Under the pieces are notes generated by a model. The model had not been told where the DNA came from and searched no databases. It saw only the letters and a list, made by a program, of their open reading frames with translations. The position numbers and the translations under genes are program-made. Of a DNA stretch of 64,000 nucleotides, positions 38,060 to 46,186 are shown piece after piece (the stretch's first letter is position 1; each line of letters starts with the position of its first letter). Origin of the DNA: JAWKUK01 sp041398605 (lineage in GTDB: Bacteria > Planctomycetota > UBA1135 > GCA-002686595); NCBI GenBank assembly GCA_041398605.1, contig JAWKUK010000014.1:124001-188000 (forward strand). The letters run 5' to 3'.

Positions 38060-39091
38060 ATGTCCGGCGCCGACTTCCGCAGCGACACGATCACCCGCCC
38101 TTCGGCCCGTATGCGCGCGGCGATGGCCGAGGCCGAGGTCGGCGACGACGTCCTCGACGGCGACCCGACCGTGCGCGCGTTGGAGGCCGAGGCCGCGGCG
38201 TGGCTCGGCCAGCCGGGCGCGCTCTTCGTGCCCTCGGGCACGATGGCGAACCAGGTCGCGCTCGGCGCGTGGACGCGGCCGGGTGACGAGATCGTCGTGC
38301 AGCGTTATGCGCACGTGACGACGTACGAGGCGGGCGCCGCGGGCTACTTGCACGGCTTGCAGTCGATCACCCTCGGCGGCATCGAAGGCGACTTGGACCC
38401 CGCCGAGTTCCAGGCCGCGCTCCGCCCGCTGTACATCCATTGCCCGCGCACGGCGCTCCTGTGCCTCGAGCAGACGCACAACGTCGCGGGCGGGCGCGTC
38501 ATGCCGCTCGAGCGCTTCGACGCGTTGACCTCCGCGGCGCGCGCCGCCGGAGTGCCCGTGCACCTCGACGGCGCGCGCCTCGCGAACGCGGTCGTCGCCA
38601 GCGGCGTGCCCGGCAGCGAGTGGGGGCGGCGCGTCGATTCGGTGTCGCTGTGCTTCTCGAAGGGCCTCGGCGCGCCGGTCGGCTCTGTCATCGCCGGCGG
38701 CCCCGAGTTCCTCGAGCGCGCGAAGCTCGTCCGCAAGCGCCTCGGCGGCTGGATGCGCCAGTGCGGCATCCTCGCCGCTGCGGCGCGAATGGCCCTCGCC
38801 GAAAACGTCGCGCGCCTCGCGGACGATCACCGCGTCGCGCGTGACATCGCGGCCCGCCTCGGGCGGGTGCCCGGGCTCGCGGCCGACGTCGAGGGGGTGC
38901 ACACGAACATCGCCAACGTGCAAGTGGTGCGGGGGGACCTAGACGCGGCGCGCGTCGCGGCGGCCCTCGCCGAGCACGACGTCCAGGTCTTTGCGATGGG
39001 GCCGCGCACGCTGCGCTTCGTCGCGCACATGGACCTCGCGCCCGACGCAGCGGCGCGCCTGGAGTCTGCGGCGCGACGTGTGCTCGCCTGA
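38060..39091 (+). CDS. ltaE: Low-specificity L-threonine aldolase
   Basis: Splits threonine to glycine and acetaldehyde; PLP-dependent, fold type I. 343 residues from ATG 38060, preceded by GAGAGAG. Family marks: DFRSDTITRPSARMRAAMA, VGDDVLDGDPTV, LFVPSGTMANQVAL, a LCLEQTHNVAGGRVM segment, the Asp of PVHLDGARLANA, and the PLP Lys in LCFSKGLGAPVGS. A frame of ten more codons upstream (38030) is less likely. It lies tail-to-tail with the regulator gene at 39166; about 75 bp of CA/CT-rich low-complexity sequence separates them. Confidence 0.94.
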   Translation: MSGADFRSDTITRPSARMRAAMAEAEVGDDVLDGDPTVRALEAEAAAWLGQPGALFVPSGTMANQVALGAWTRPGDEIVVQRYAHVTTYEAGAAGYLHGLQSITLGGIEGDLDPAEFQAALRPLYIHCPRTALLCLEQTHNVAGGRVMPLERFDALTSAARAAGVPVHLDGARLANAVVASGVPGSEWGRRVDSVSLCFSKGLGAPVGSVIAGGPEFLERAKLVRKRLGGWMRQCGILAAAARMALAENVARLADDHRVARDIAARLGRVPGLAADVEGVHTNIANVQVVRGDLDAARVAAALAEHDVQVFAMGPRTLRFVAHMDLAPDAAARLESAARRVLA

Positions 39092-39165
39092 GCGCGCGGG
39101 CGCACACACCCTCTCTCACACACTCTCTCTCGCTCACTCATTCATTCACGCGCGCGCGAGCGCCC

Positions 39166-39849
39166 TCACGCGGGCGTCGAGTGCTTGACCAGCTTGTAGC
39201 CGACCCCGCGCACGGTCTCGATCAACGGGCGCCCGTGGCGGTCGACCTTCTTGCGCACGCGGCCGATGTGCACGTCGAGCACGTTCGTGCCCGGGTCGAA
39301 CGAGATGTCCCAGACCTCGTTCAGGAGGTCCTTGCGGGTGACGGCCTCGCCGTCTGCGCGAGCCAGCGCAAAGAGGAGGTCGTATTCGCGCGGGCTCAGC
39401 CAGCACGGCTTCCCGTTACGCGTCACGCGGCGGCGCGCGAGGTCAAAGTGCAGGTCGCCGAAGCTGACCGGCGCGAGCTGCGTGCGGCGCCGCATCACGG
39501 CCTCGATGCGCGCCTCGAGCTCCTCGAAGTGGATCGGCTTGGTCAGGTAGTCGTCCGCGCCGAGCCGCAGCGCCTTGACCCGGTCCTCGACCCCTTCGCG
39601 CCCGCTGATGACGATGATCGGCAGCTCGTCGCCGGCCTCGCGGACGTCATGGATGACGTCGAAGCCGGACCGCTCGGGCAGCTCGAGGTCGAGCAGCACG
39701 AGGTCGTGCTCACCGAAGCGGAGCGCGTCGAGGGCGAGCTCTGCGTCGGGCGCCTCCGAGACGTCGTGGTTCGCTGAGGCGAGCGCGATGCGGAGCGTGG
39801 TACGGAAGTCGGCGTCGTCTTCGACGAGGAGGATGCGCATGGGGGTCAT
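39166..39849 (-). CDS. OmpR/PhoB-family response regulator
   Basis: 227 residues: an N-terminal receiver (ILLVEDDADF, phospho-acceptor Asp in LVLLDLELPE, IIVISGREG, Lys in YLTKPIHF) and a C-terminal winged-helix DNA-binding domain (WLSPREYDLLFAL, RKDLLNEVWD, NVLDVHIGRVRKKVD, TVRGVGYKL). It controls transcription after phosphorylation. It has no kinase beside it on its own strand, but the histidine kinase at 43,511 lies within the next operon, about 3.7 kb away, and is a possible partner. Start ATG 39849 or, nine bases in, ATG 39840. Confidence 0.94.
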   Translation of the reverse strand: MTPMRILLVEDDADFRTTLRIALASANHDVSEAPDAELALDALRFGEHDLVLLDLELPERSGFDVIHDVREAGDELPIIVISGREGVEDRVKALRLGADDYLTKPIHFEELEARIEAVMRRRTQLAPVSFGDLHFDLARRRVTRNGKPCWLSPREYDLLFALARADGEAVTRKDLLNEVWDISFDPGTNVLDVHIGRVRKKVDRHGRPLIETVRGVGYKLVKHSTPA

Positions 39850-40271
39850 AAGTGCGAGGGGCGCCCCGTCGATTGGGGAGCAGGCGCCGGTACGCCGCGG
39901 GCTCGCTTGGCTTCAGGCTGCGGCGCCCGGTTGAATGCCTTGTCATGAGCTTGCCGCGCATAGTGCCCGACAATCCACCTCGACGTCGCGGTCCCGCGGT
40001 CAGATCCAATGGGGACGGGCCTTCGCGGGGTCCGCGCTGTCATGCCGAAGGCACTTCCCGCCGGAGGCAGCCCGCGGTCCGCCCCTCGGGGCGGGCCGCG
40101 GGTCCCTGTTGCGCCGGCGCCCGGTCTTCGGGTCCCTGGCGCGCTGGTGCTCGGGCTCCAGGGGGCCAAGGCGCGACGAAGCGTCACCTCGGCGACGCTC
40201 GTCCGACCTCGAGGGCCTGGATCGGGCAGAATAGGAGTGGCGGTCCCGTGCCTGGACCGCCGCCGCCTCCC
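39850..40271. other. 422-bp region upstream of the GTPase operon, no gene seen
   Basis: It separates the divergent regulator gene and the coiled-coil gene, so promoters for both should be here, but no sigma-70-like pair is convincing. Open frames exist on both strands only because of high GC; their products are Arg/Pro/Gly-rich and look non-coding. No tRNA, repeat or riboswitch is recognised. Confidence 0.5.
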
Positions 40272-41054
40272 GTGAATCCCAACACGCCCGAATCCCCGGG
40301 CGGGTCCGCGTCAGCCCCCGAGGCCGACCAGCTCGCTCGTATCCGCGACCTCCTCTTCGGGGAGACCGCCCGCTCCATCGATGCCCGCCTCGCGACCGCC
40401 GAGCGGACGCTGCTCGCGGAGTGCGAGCGCGCGCGCCGCGAGTCGAGCGAGCGCATCGCCGCCTTCCGCGTCGAGCTCGACGCAGGGCTCGTGCGGCTGG
40501 GTGCGGCGCTCGAGCGTGACCGCGCCGCGACGCAGAGCGCCCTCGCCGCGGGCCATACCGAGCTCCTCGCGAAGCACGACGAGGAGGTCGCGCGGCGCGA
40601 CGCGACGGCGCTCGTCCTAGGCCAGCGCATCGAGGCCGGGGATACCCAGCTCTCACGGCGGCTCGACGCAGAGCTCGAGGCTCGCACGGACGCGCTCGAC
40701 GCGCTCGATGCGTCGATCGAGACGCGGATCGAGGCCGTGGAGACCACGCTGCACGTGGAGCTCGACGCGCGGGTCGAAGCGCTCGACGGTCGCGTCGCGG
40801 AGCAGCTCGTGGCGCTCGAAGCGCGGCTCTCGGCGCGCTTGAACGCGCTCGAAGCACGTTGCGACGAGCGCGTCGATGCGCTCGGCGATGAGCTCCGCGG
40901 CGCCGTCACGGCGCTGCGCGGCGCAGCGGTGGACAAGGCCGCACTGGCCGCGGACCTCGGGGCGCTCGCGCGGCGGCTCACGGGTGACAGCGGGCTCAAC
41001 GGCGAATCCAAGCCACGCGGCGACCGCGAGGTCCCGCTGCCTGAGGGGCGCTAG
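40272..41054 (+). CDS. Coiled-coil protein of unknown function, first gene of the GTPase operon
   Basis: About 260 residues. After a Pro/Ser-rich start (NPNTPESPGG) nearly the whole protein is a continuous heptad-like helix (ARLATAERTLLAECERARRE, EARTDALDALDASIETRIEA, DARVEALDGRVAEQLVALEA), so it should form a long rod. No signal peptide or membrane helix is seen, so it is cytoplasmic. The start is uncertain (GTG 40272, or GTG 40248 in the same frame). The next gene begins 2 bp after its stop, so the two are made together. A rod protein next to a small GTPase would suit a scaffold or polar landmark; that is inference. Confidence 0.7.
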   Translation: MNPNTPESPGGSASAPEADQLARIRDLLFGETARSIDARLATAERTLLAECERARRESSERIAAFRVELDAGLVRLGAALERDRAATQSALAAGHTELLAKHDEEVARRDATALVLGQRIEAGDTQLSRRLDAELEARTDALDALDASIETRIEAVETTLHVELDARVEALDGRVAEQLVALEARLSARLNALEARCDERVDALGDELRGAVTALRGAAVDKAALAADLGALARRLTGDSGLNGESKPRGDREVPLPEGR

Positions 41055-41056
41055 AG

Positions 41057-42964
41057 GTGGGGTCCCAGGACGTTGAGCGGGGCGAGCCGTGGCGCGAGGT
41101 CGGCCCGCGCCCTGACCCGGTCGCCACGAACGGCGCAACCGCCGAGCGCGTGAGCGCGCCGCAGCGCGCGGGCCTCTCACCGCGCGCAACAGGTCCCGAG
41201 ACCGGCGACACGCCGCAGGGCGCGGACGCGGCGGAGCGCTCCGATCCCGGCGCGCGCGCCCTGGCGGAGCTGCGCGGCTTGCTCGTCGGCGGCGAACGGG
41301 TCCGGATCGAGGCCCTCGAAGCGCGCCCAGAGCGGCCGAGCGTCGAGGACGTCGCCGCGCTGCTGCCGGACGCCGTTCGGCGGCGCGTCGCCCACGACGA
41401 GGACCTCGCGCGCGCGCTCGCGAGCACGATTGAGAGCGGGCTCGAGCGCTCGGCGCGCGCCAACCCGACGGCGCTCGCGGAGGCGATCCATCCGGCCCTC
41501 GGCCCCGCGATCCGCAAGGCGATCCAAGCGGCGCTGTCGCAGGCGCTCGAGAGCTTCAACGTCGCGCTCGAGAACAGCCTCTCGCCGCGCGGCCTCGGCT
41601 GGCGCATCGAGGCGCTGCGCACTGGGCGGCCGTTCGCAGAGGTCGTGCTGCTGAAGAGCCTCGTCTACCGCGTCGAGCAGGTGTTCCTGATCCATCGCAA
41701 GACGGGCGTCCTCTTGGCCGAGGCGGCGCACCCCGCCATCGCGCGCAAGGACCCGGAGCTCGTCTCGAGCATGCTCGCCGCGATCCGCGACTTCGCGGTC
41801 GACTCGTTCGGCGGCGACCCCGACGCCGACCTCGACCGGATCGACCTCGCGGGCCTCCGCATCACGCTCGTTGGCAGCCCGGACGCGGTGCTCGCGGCGG
41901 TCGTGCGCGGCACGCCGCCGGAGCGCCTGCGCGCGCAGCTCGAGGCCGCATTGGAGACGATCGGCGCGAAGTGCTCCGGCGCGTTTGCGACGTTCCGCGG
42001 CGACTCGACGCCGTTCGAGGCCCAGGCGCATGTCCTCGAGGACTGCCTCGGCGGCGAGCAGCGCCAGACGAAGCGCAGCCCCGTGATCGGGCTCATCGCG
42101 CCGTCGATCGCCCTCGCGCTCTTGGCGTGGGGCGGCACGCGCGCGTGGCGCGCGTACGGCGTGTCGGCGCACCACGCAGCCGTCGTGCGCGCGCTCGAGG
42201 CGACCCCCGGCCTCGTCGTGCTCGGGACCCGTGAGCGCGACGGCGTGCTGCGGATCCACGGGCTCGCCGATCCTGCGGCCACGGCGCCCGAGGCCGTCGC
42301 CGGCGCGGTGGACGCAGCGCGCGGCCTCGCAGGGATCGCGCTGGAGTTCACGCCCTACGACGCCCGCGGCGCAGAGTTCCTCGAGGCCCGCTTGCGCGCG
42401 CGCCTCGCGCCGCCGAGCGGCGTCACGCTCGACGTGGGCGCGGACGGACACGTCACGCTCGCCGGGAGCGCCCCTGGCGCGTGGATCACCCGCGCGCTCG
42501 CGGTCGCGCCCGCGGTCGCCGGCGTGTTGAGCGTCGACGCAGCGGGCCTCGTCGACCGCGACCGCGCGCAGCTCGAGGCGCTCGTCGCGAGCCTCGGCGG
42601 AGTGACCGTGCACTTCCCGCTCGGTCGCGCGGACTTGCCCCCTGGCGAGCCGGTGGCCGCGGAGCTCCCAGGACGCGTCGCGAGCGTCGCTGCCGCCGCG
42701 GCGCGCGCTGGGGCGCTCGTACGGGTGCGGCTGTCGCCGGCGCGCAATGCGCTGGAGCGCGACACCGCCGAGCTCGCCCTGCGGCGAGCGGCGGCCGTGC
42801 GCGCGCTCATGCAAAGCGCCGCGGGCCCGGGCCTCTTGTTCGAGGTGGACTTTGTCGTGGACGGTGCCGTGCCCGTGCGCGACATCGGCGGCGTGCAGCT
42901 CGCCTTCGAGGTCGTGTCCGCGCAGGCCCCCGCGAGCGGCTCAGCGGTCGCGCCAGGGCGGTGA
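41057..42964 (+). CDS. Membrane protein with Roadblock-like region, BON-like and OmpA-like C-terminal parts
   Basis: 635 residues from GTG 41057. Residues about 80-185 are helical. About 190-315 (VEQVFLIHRKTGVLLAEAAH, SMLAAIRDFAVDSFG, LRITLVGSPDAVLAAVVRG) have the strand-helix order of a Roadblock/LC7 or MglB-like domain, the class that pairs with Ras-like GTPases. A single membrane helix follows near 342-365 (VIGLIAPSIALALLAW). Beyond it lie BON-like alpha/beta stretches (ITLVG-type repeats such as DVGADGHVTLAGSAPG) and a C-terminal OmpA-like part (VTVHFPLGRADLPPGE..., ELALRRAAAVRALMQ). It would thus join cytoplasm to envelope. Its stop overlaps the GTPase start (GTGA). Domain names rest on pattern only. 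Confidence 0.68.
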   Translation: MGSQDVERGEPWREVGPRPDPVATNGATAERVSAPQRAGLSPRATGPETGDTPQGADAAERSDPGARALAELRGLLVGGERVRIEALEARPERPSVEDVAALLPDAVRRRVAHDEDLARALASTIESGLERSARANPTALAEAIHPALGPAIRKAIQAALSQALESFNVALENSLSPRGLGWRIEALRTGRPFAEVVLLKSLVYRVEQVFLIHRKTGVLLAEAAHPAIARKDPELVSSMLAAIRDFAVDSFGGDPDADLDRIDLAGLRITLVGSPDAVLAAVVRGTPPERLRAQLEAALETIGAKCSGAFATFRGDSTPFEAQAHVLEDCLGGEQRQTKRSPVIGLIAPSIALALLAWGGTRAWRAYGVSAHHAAVVRALEATPGLVVLGTRERDGVLRIHGLADPAATAPEAVAGAVDAARGLAGIALEFTPYDARGAEFLEARLRARLAPPSGVTLDVGADGHVTLAGSAPGAWITRALAVAPAVAGVLSVDAAGLVDRDRAQLEALVASLGGVTVHFPLGRADLPPGEPVAAELPGRVASVAAAAARAGALVRVRLSPARNALERDTAELALRRAAAVRALMQSAAGPGLLFEVDFVVDGAVPVRDIGGVQLAFEVVSAQAPASGSAVAPGR

Positions 42965-43506
42965 TCCGGCGCAAGATCTGCTTGCTCGGCGCGTTCGCCG
43001 TCGGCAAGACCTCGCTCGTGCGGCGCTTCGTGCATTCGCTGTTCGACGAGCGCTACCAGACGACGATCGGCGTGAAGATCGACAAGAAGCTCGTGCTCAC
43101 GACGACACACGACGGGCGAGCGCTCGAGGTCACGCTCGTCATCTGGGACATCCACGGCGAGGACGAGTTACAGAAGGTGCGGGCGTCGTACCTGCGCGGC
43201 TCATCGGGGCTCCTCTTTGTCGTCGACGGCACGCGGCGCGCGACGCTCGATGTCGCGCTCGAGCTCGAGGCGCGCGCGCGCGCTGAGATCGGCGACATCC
43301 CGACGCGTGTGCTCCTGAACAAGGCGGACCTCGTCGACGCGTGGGAGGTCGACCCCGCGGAGGTGCGCGCCGCGTCGGGCGGGCGCTGGGCGCCGGTCGC
43401 GACCAGCGCGCGCTCAGGCGCGGGCGTCGAGGAGGTCTTCCAATCCCTCGTGCGCGCCATCGCGCTGGCGGACGCGGGCCAGGACACGCCGCCCGAGGGC
43501 GTCTGA
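42961..43506 (+). CDS. Ras-like small GTPase
   Basis: 181 residues, the size of a bare G domain of the Ras/Rab superfamily. All five G boxes are visible: G1 GAFAVGKTS (10-18), G2 Thr 35 in YQTTIGVKI, G3 WDIHGEDE (63-69 region), G4 NKAD (120-123) and G5 TSA (148-150). In G3 the position of the Ras catalytic Gln is Glu (DIHGED versus DTAGQE), which should slow hydrolysis and make it depend on a partner. There is no lipidation Cys at the C-terminus and no membrane helix. It starts at GTG 42961 overlapping the upstream stop, and the kinase gene follows after 4 bp. Likely a nucleotide switch acting between the Roadblock-like protein and the kinase. Confidence 0.9.
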   Translation: MIRRKICLLGAFAVGKTSLVRRFVHSLFDERYQTTIGVKIDKKLVLTTTHDGRALEVTLVIWDIHGEDELQKVRASYLRGSSGLLFVVDGTRRATLDVALELEARARAEIGDIPTRVLLNKADLVDAWEVDPAEVRAASGGRWAPVATSARSGAGVEEVFQSLVRAIALADAGQDTPPEGV

Positions 43507-43510
43507 ACGC

Positions 43511-45127
43511 ATGCACCTCGGTGACCAAGAGCCGTCGGGGGGCGCCGCGCCCGGCGAGGTGCTCAGCGCGCTCATCGGGATCGCGGGCGGCGAGCGCGGC
43601 GCTGCGTGGGCCTCGTTCGACGCGGACGGGCGCGTCGTCGCCGTCGGCGGCGCGCTCGCCCCGCACGGCCTCGAGCGCCTCGCGCCGGGCGACGCGCTCG
43701 TGCACGCCGCCCTGTGGCTCGAGGGCCTGCCCGTGCCGCCGCCCCGGCGCATGGTGCTGCCGGCCCTGGCGGTCGCGCGCCACCATGTCGACGTGCACCT
43801 GTGGCCGACCTCGAGCTCGGCTGAGGGCCCCGTCGCGGGCCCCGTCGCGGGCTACATGGTCGTGGTGGACTCGACGCTGCGCGTGCGCGAGCGCGCCACC
43901 GTCCTCGAGCGCTTGAACGAAGCGAACCTCTTGCAGGAGCAGCTCGCCGGCGCGGAGCGCGGGCGCAACAGCGCGCGCCTCGAGCGCTCGGAGGCCCTCG
44001 GCGCGCTCGGGGTCGAGGTCCTGGAGCGCGGCGGCGACGGCCTCTTTCGGCCGCAAGGGGCGCCCTCCGAATGGCTCGCCGCGGTCTGCGGCTGGGAGGG
44101 CGCGCTGGACCGCGTCATCTCGGGCGAGGACCCGCTGAGCTTCCTCGGCGCGTTCCTGGCCGAGGCCGAGGAGACGCTCGACGGCGACAGCCCGGCGCTC
44201 TTGAGGTCAGGGATGTGGTCCCAGGTCATCGCGGGGCGCGAGGAGGTCTTCGAGGCGTTCGCGATGGTGCTGTCCACGGGGCGCCGCATCGTGATGGTCG
44301 AGCGCCTCGACCTGCGCTACCGGGAGCGGCAGGAGCTCCTGCAGCGGGCGCGCGAGGCGAGCCTCTCCCACGAGGCCGCCCGGCGCGGCGTCGAGCACAA
44401 GGACGTGCTGTTGCACTGCATCGTGCACGACCTGCGCGCGCCGCTCGCGTCGATCGCGGGCGCGCTGCGGCTGCTGCGCGGGAGCGGGGAGGGCGCCGCG
44501 CGCCCGGCCGTCGCAGCGGACCAAGCGCGCGAGCTGCTCGACATCGCGCTGCGCCAGGCGGACCGGCAGGACGCCCTCATCCGCGCGGTCCTGGAGGTGT
44601 TCCACGCCGAGGTCATGGACCTCGAGCGCTTCGACGACGACCCGCGGTCGGCGCCGGACCTCGTCGAGGTCGCGCTGGATGGGGTCGAACGCGCGCGCCC
44701 CGCGTTCCTCGAGCGCGGCGTCCGGCTGGTGCTCGGAGCCGGCGCGCCTGCGGCGGCCCCCGTCGTCGGGGCCAGGGACCGATTGGCGCGGGTCCTCGAC
44801 AACCTCCTGCAGAACGCGCTGCGCCACTCTCCCCAGGGCGAGGCGGTGGAGGTCTCGGTCGCAGCCGGGCCCGACGGGCCCGCGCTCCTGGTGTCCGACC
44901 GCGGCGCGGGGGTCCCAGAGGGCTTGCAGGGGCTCCTCTTCCGGCGCTTCGTGCGCGGCACGGCAGGGGGCGCGGCGGGGCTCGGCCTGTACTACTGCCG
45001 CATGACGGTCGAGCGCTGGGGGGGCAGCATCACCTACCGGGATCGCGACGGCGGCGGGGCGCAGTTCCACGTTCAGCTTCGCGCGGCGCGCGCGGTATCC
45101 TCTGCGCCCCCCGCCCCGGGCGCTTGA
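43511..45127 (+). CDS. Soluble sensor histidine kinase, last gene of the GTPase operon
   Basis: 538 residues without obvious membrane helices, so cytoplasmic. The C-terminal half is a standard kinase: H-box IVHDLRAPLASIAGAL with the phospho-His near 306, N-box DNLLQNALRHSP near 430, G1 SDRGAGVPEGL and G2 GLGLYYC. The N-terminal ~290 residues hold an unfamiliar sensory part (AAWASFDADGRVVAVGGALA, YMVVVDSTLRVRERATVLER), then a PAS-like stretch and a coiled linker. The GTPase upstream is a natural candidate for its input, with the OmpR-type regulator at 39,166 a possible output. No receiver gene lies in the operon itself. Confidence 0.88.
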   Translation: MHLGDQEPSGGAAPGEVLSALIGIAGGERGAAWASFDADGRVVAVGGALAPHGLERLAPGDALVHAALWLEGLPVPPPRRMVLPALAVARHHVDVHLWPTSSSAEGPVAGPVAGYMVVVDSTLRVRERATVLERLNEANLLQEQLAGAERGRNSARLERSEALGALGVEVLERGGDGLFRPQGAPSEWLAAVCGWEGALDRVISGEDPLSFLGAFLAEAEETLDGDSPALLRSGMWSQVIAGREEVFEAFAMVLSTGRRIVMVERLDLRYRERQELLQRAREASLSHEAARRGVEHKDVLLHCIVHDLRAPLASIAGALRLLRGSGEGAARPAVAADQARELLDIALRQADRQDALIRAVLEVFHAEVMDLERFDDDPRSAPDLVEVALDGVERARPAFLERGVRLVLGAGAPAAAPVVGARDRLARVLDNLLQNALRHSPQGEAVEVSVAAGPDGPALLVSDRGAGVPEGLQGLLFRRFVRGTAGGAAGLGLYYCRMTVERWGGSITYRDRDGGGAQFHVQLRAARAVSSAPPAPGA

Positions 45128-45189
45128 GGCCCGGCTCCCCCGGACCGGTCCGCGGCGCAGCGCGGCCGCCAGAGAGAGGGCCCACAACC

Positions 45190-46143
45190 GTGACTCAAAT
45201 CCAGCCCAAGAAGCTCACCGTCGTCGGCGCCGGCTACGTCGGCGCGACCTGCGCCCAGCTCGCGGCGCAGAAGGACCTCGCCGACGAGGTCGTGCTGATC
45301 GACATCGTCGAGGGCCGCCCGCAGGGCATCGCGCTCGACATGAACCAGATGGCGGCCGTCGAGGGCTTCTCGTCGCGGGTCATCGGTACGAACGACCCCG
45401 CGGACACCTACGACTCCGACGTCGTCATCATCACCGCGGGCCTGCCGCGCAAGCCGGGCATGAGCCGCTCGGACCTCTTGGAGGTCAACGGCAAGGTGAT
45501 CCTGAAGGTGGCGGAGTACGTGCGCCGCGGCTCGCCCGAGAGCGTTGTGATCGTGGTCACGAACCCGCTCGACTCGATGGTGACCCTCGCGCGGCACGCG
45601 CTGGGGTTCCCGAGCCGGCGCGTGATCGGGATGGCGGGCGTGCTCGACTCGGCGCGCTTCTGCTGGTTCATCGCCGAGGAGACCGGCGCGTCCGTGAAGG
45701 ACGTCGACGCGATGGTGCTCGGCGCGCACGGCGACTCGATGGTGCCGCTGCCCGACCGCTGCACGGTCAACGGGGTGCAGATCAAGGACCTCGTGCCGCA
45801 GGCGCGCATCGAGGCGATGGCCGAGCGCACGAAGAAGGGCGGCGGCGAGATCGTCGCGCTGCTCAAGACGGGCAGCGCGTGGTACGCGCCGGCGGCGTCG
45901 TCCGTGGCGATGGCCGCGTCGGTGCTCCGCAACGAGCGCCGCATGTTGCCCTCCGCGTGCCTGCTCAACGGCGAGTACGGCCTCGAAGGCGTCTACATGG
46001 GCGTGCCCGCGATCCTCGGCAGCAACGGCGTCGAGCGCATCGTCGAGCTGCCGCTCACCCTCGAATCCCGCGCCGCGATGCAGCGCACGGCCGGGTCGAT
46101 CCTGGACGACGTCCGCCAGCTCCAAGACCTCGGCTTGATGTGA
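45190..46143 (+). CDS. mdh: Malate dehydrogenase (LDH-like)
   Basis: Oxidises malate to oxaloacetate with NAD in the TCA cycle. 317 residues from GTG 45190 with AGAGAGAGGG about 9 bp upstream; the frame is open far upstream but that is the shadow of the kinase gene. N-terminal Rossmann GAGYVGATCAQLAA, the adenine-binding Asp in VLIDI, the substrate loop LPRKPGMSRSDLLEVN with the Arg pair of malate dehydrogenases, catalytic NPLD Asp region and the catalytic His in GAHGDSMVPL. It belongs to the lactate-dehydrogenase-like branch. fumC follows 43 bp on. Confidence 0.96.
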   Translation: MTQIQPKKLTVVGAGYVGATCAQLAAQKDLADEVVLIDIVEGRPQGIALDMNQMAAVEGFSSRVIGTNDPADTYDSDVVIITAGLPRKPGMSRSDLLEVNGKVILKVAEYVRRGSPESVVIVVTNPLDSMVTLARHALGFPSRRVIGMAGVLDSARFCWFIAEETGASVKDVDAMVLGAHGDSMVPLPDRCTVNGVQIKDLVPQARIEAMAERTKKGGGEIVALLKTGSAWYAPAASSVAMAASVLRNERRMLPSACLLNGEYGLEGVYMGVPAILGSNGVERIVELPLTLESRAAMQRTAGSILDDVRQLQDLGLM

Positions 46144-46186
46144 GCCCACGCGCGCGGCGGAGCGCCGCGCGGCCCGAGACACGAAC

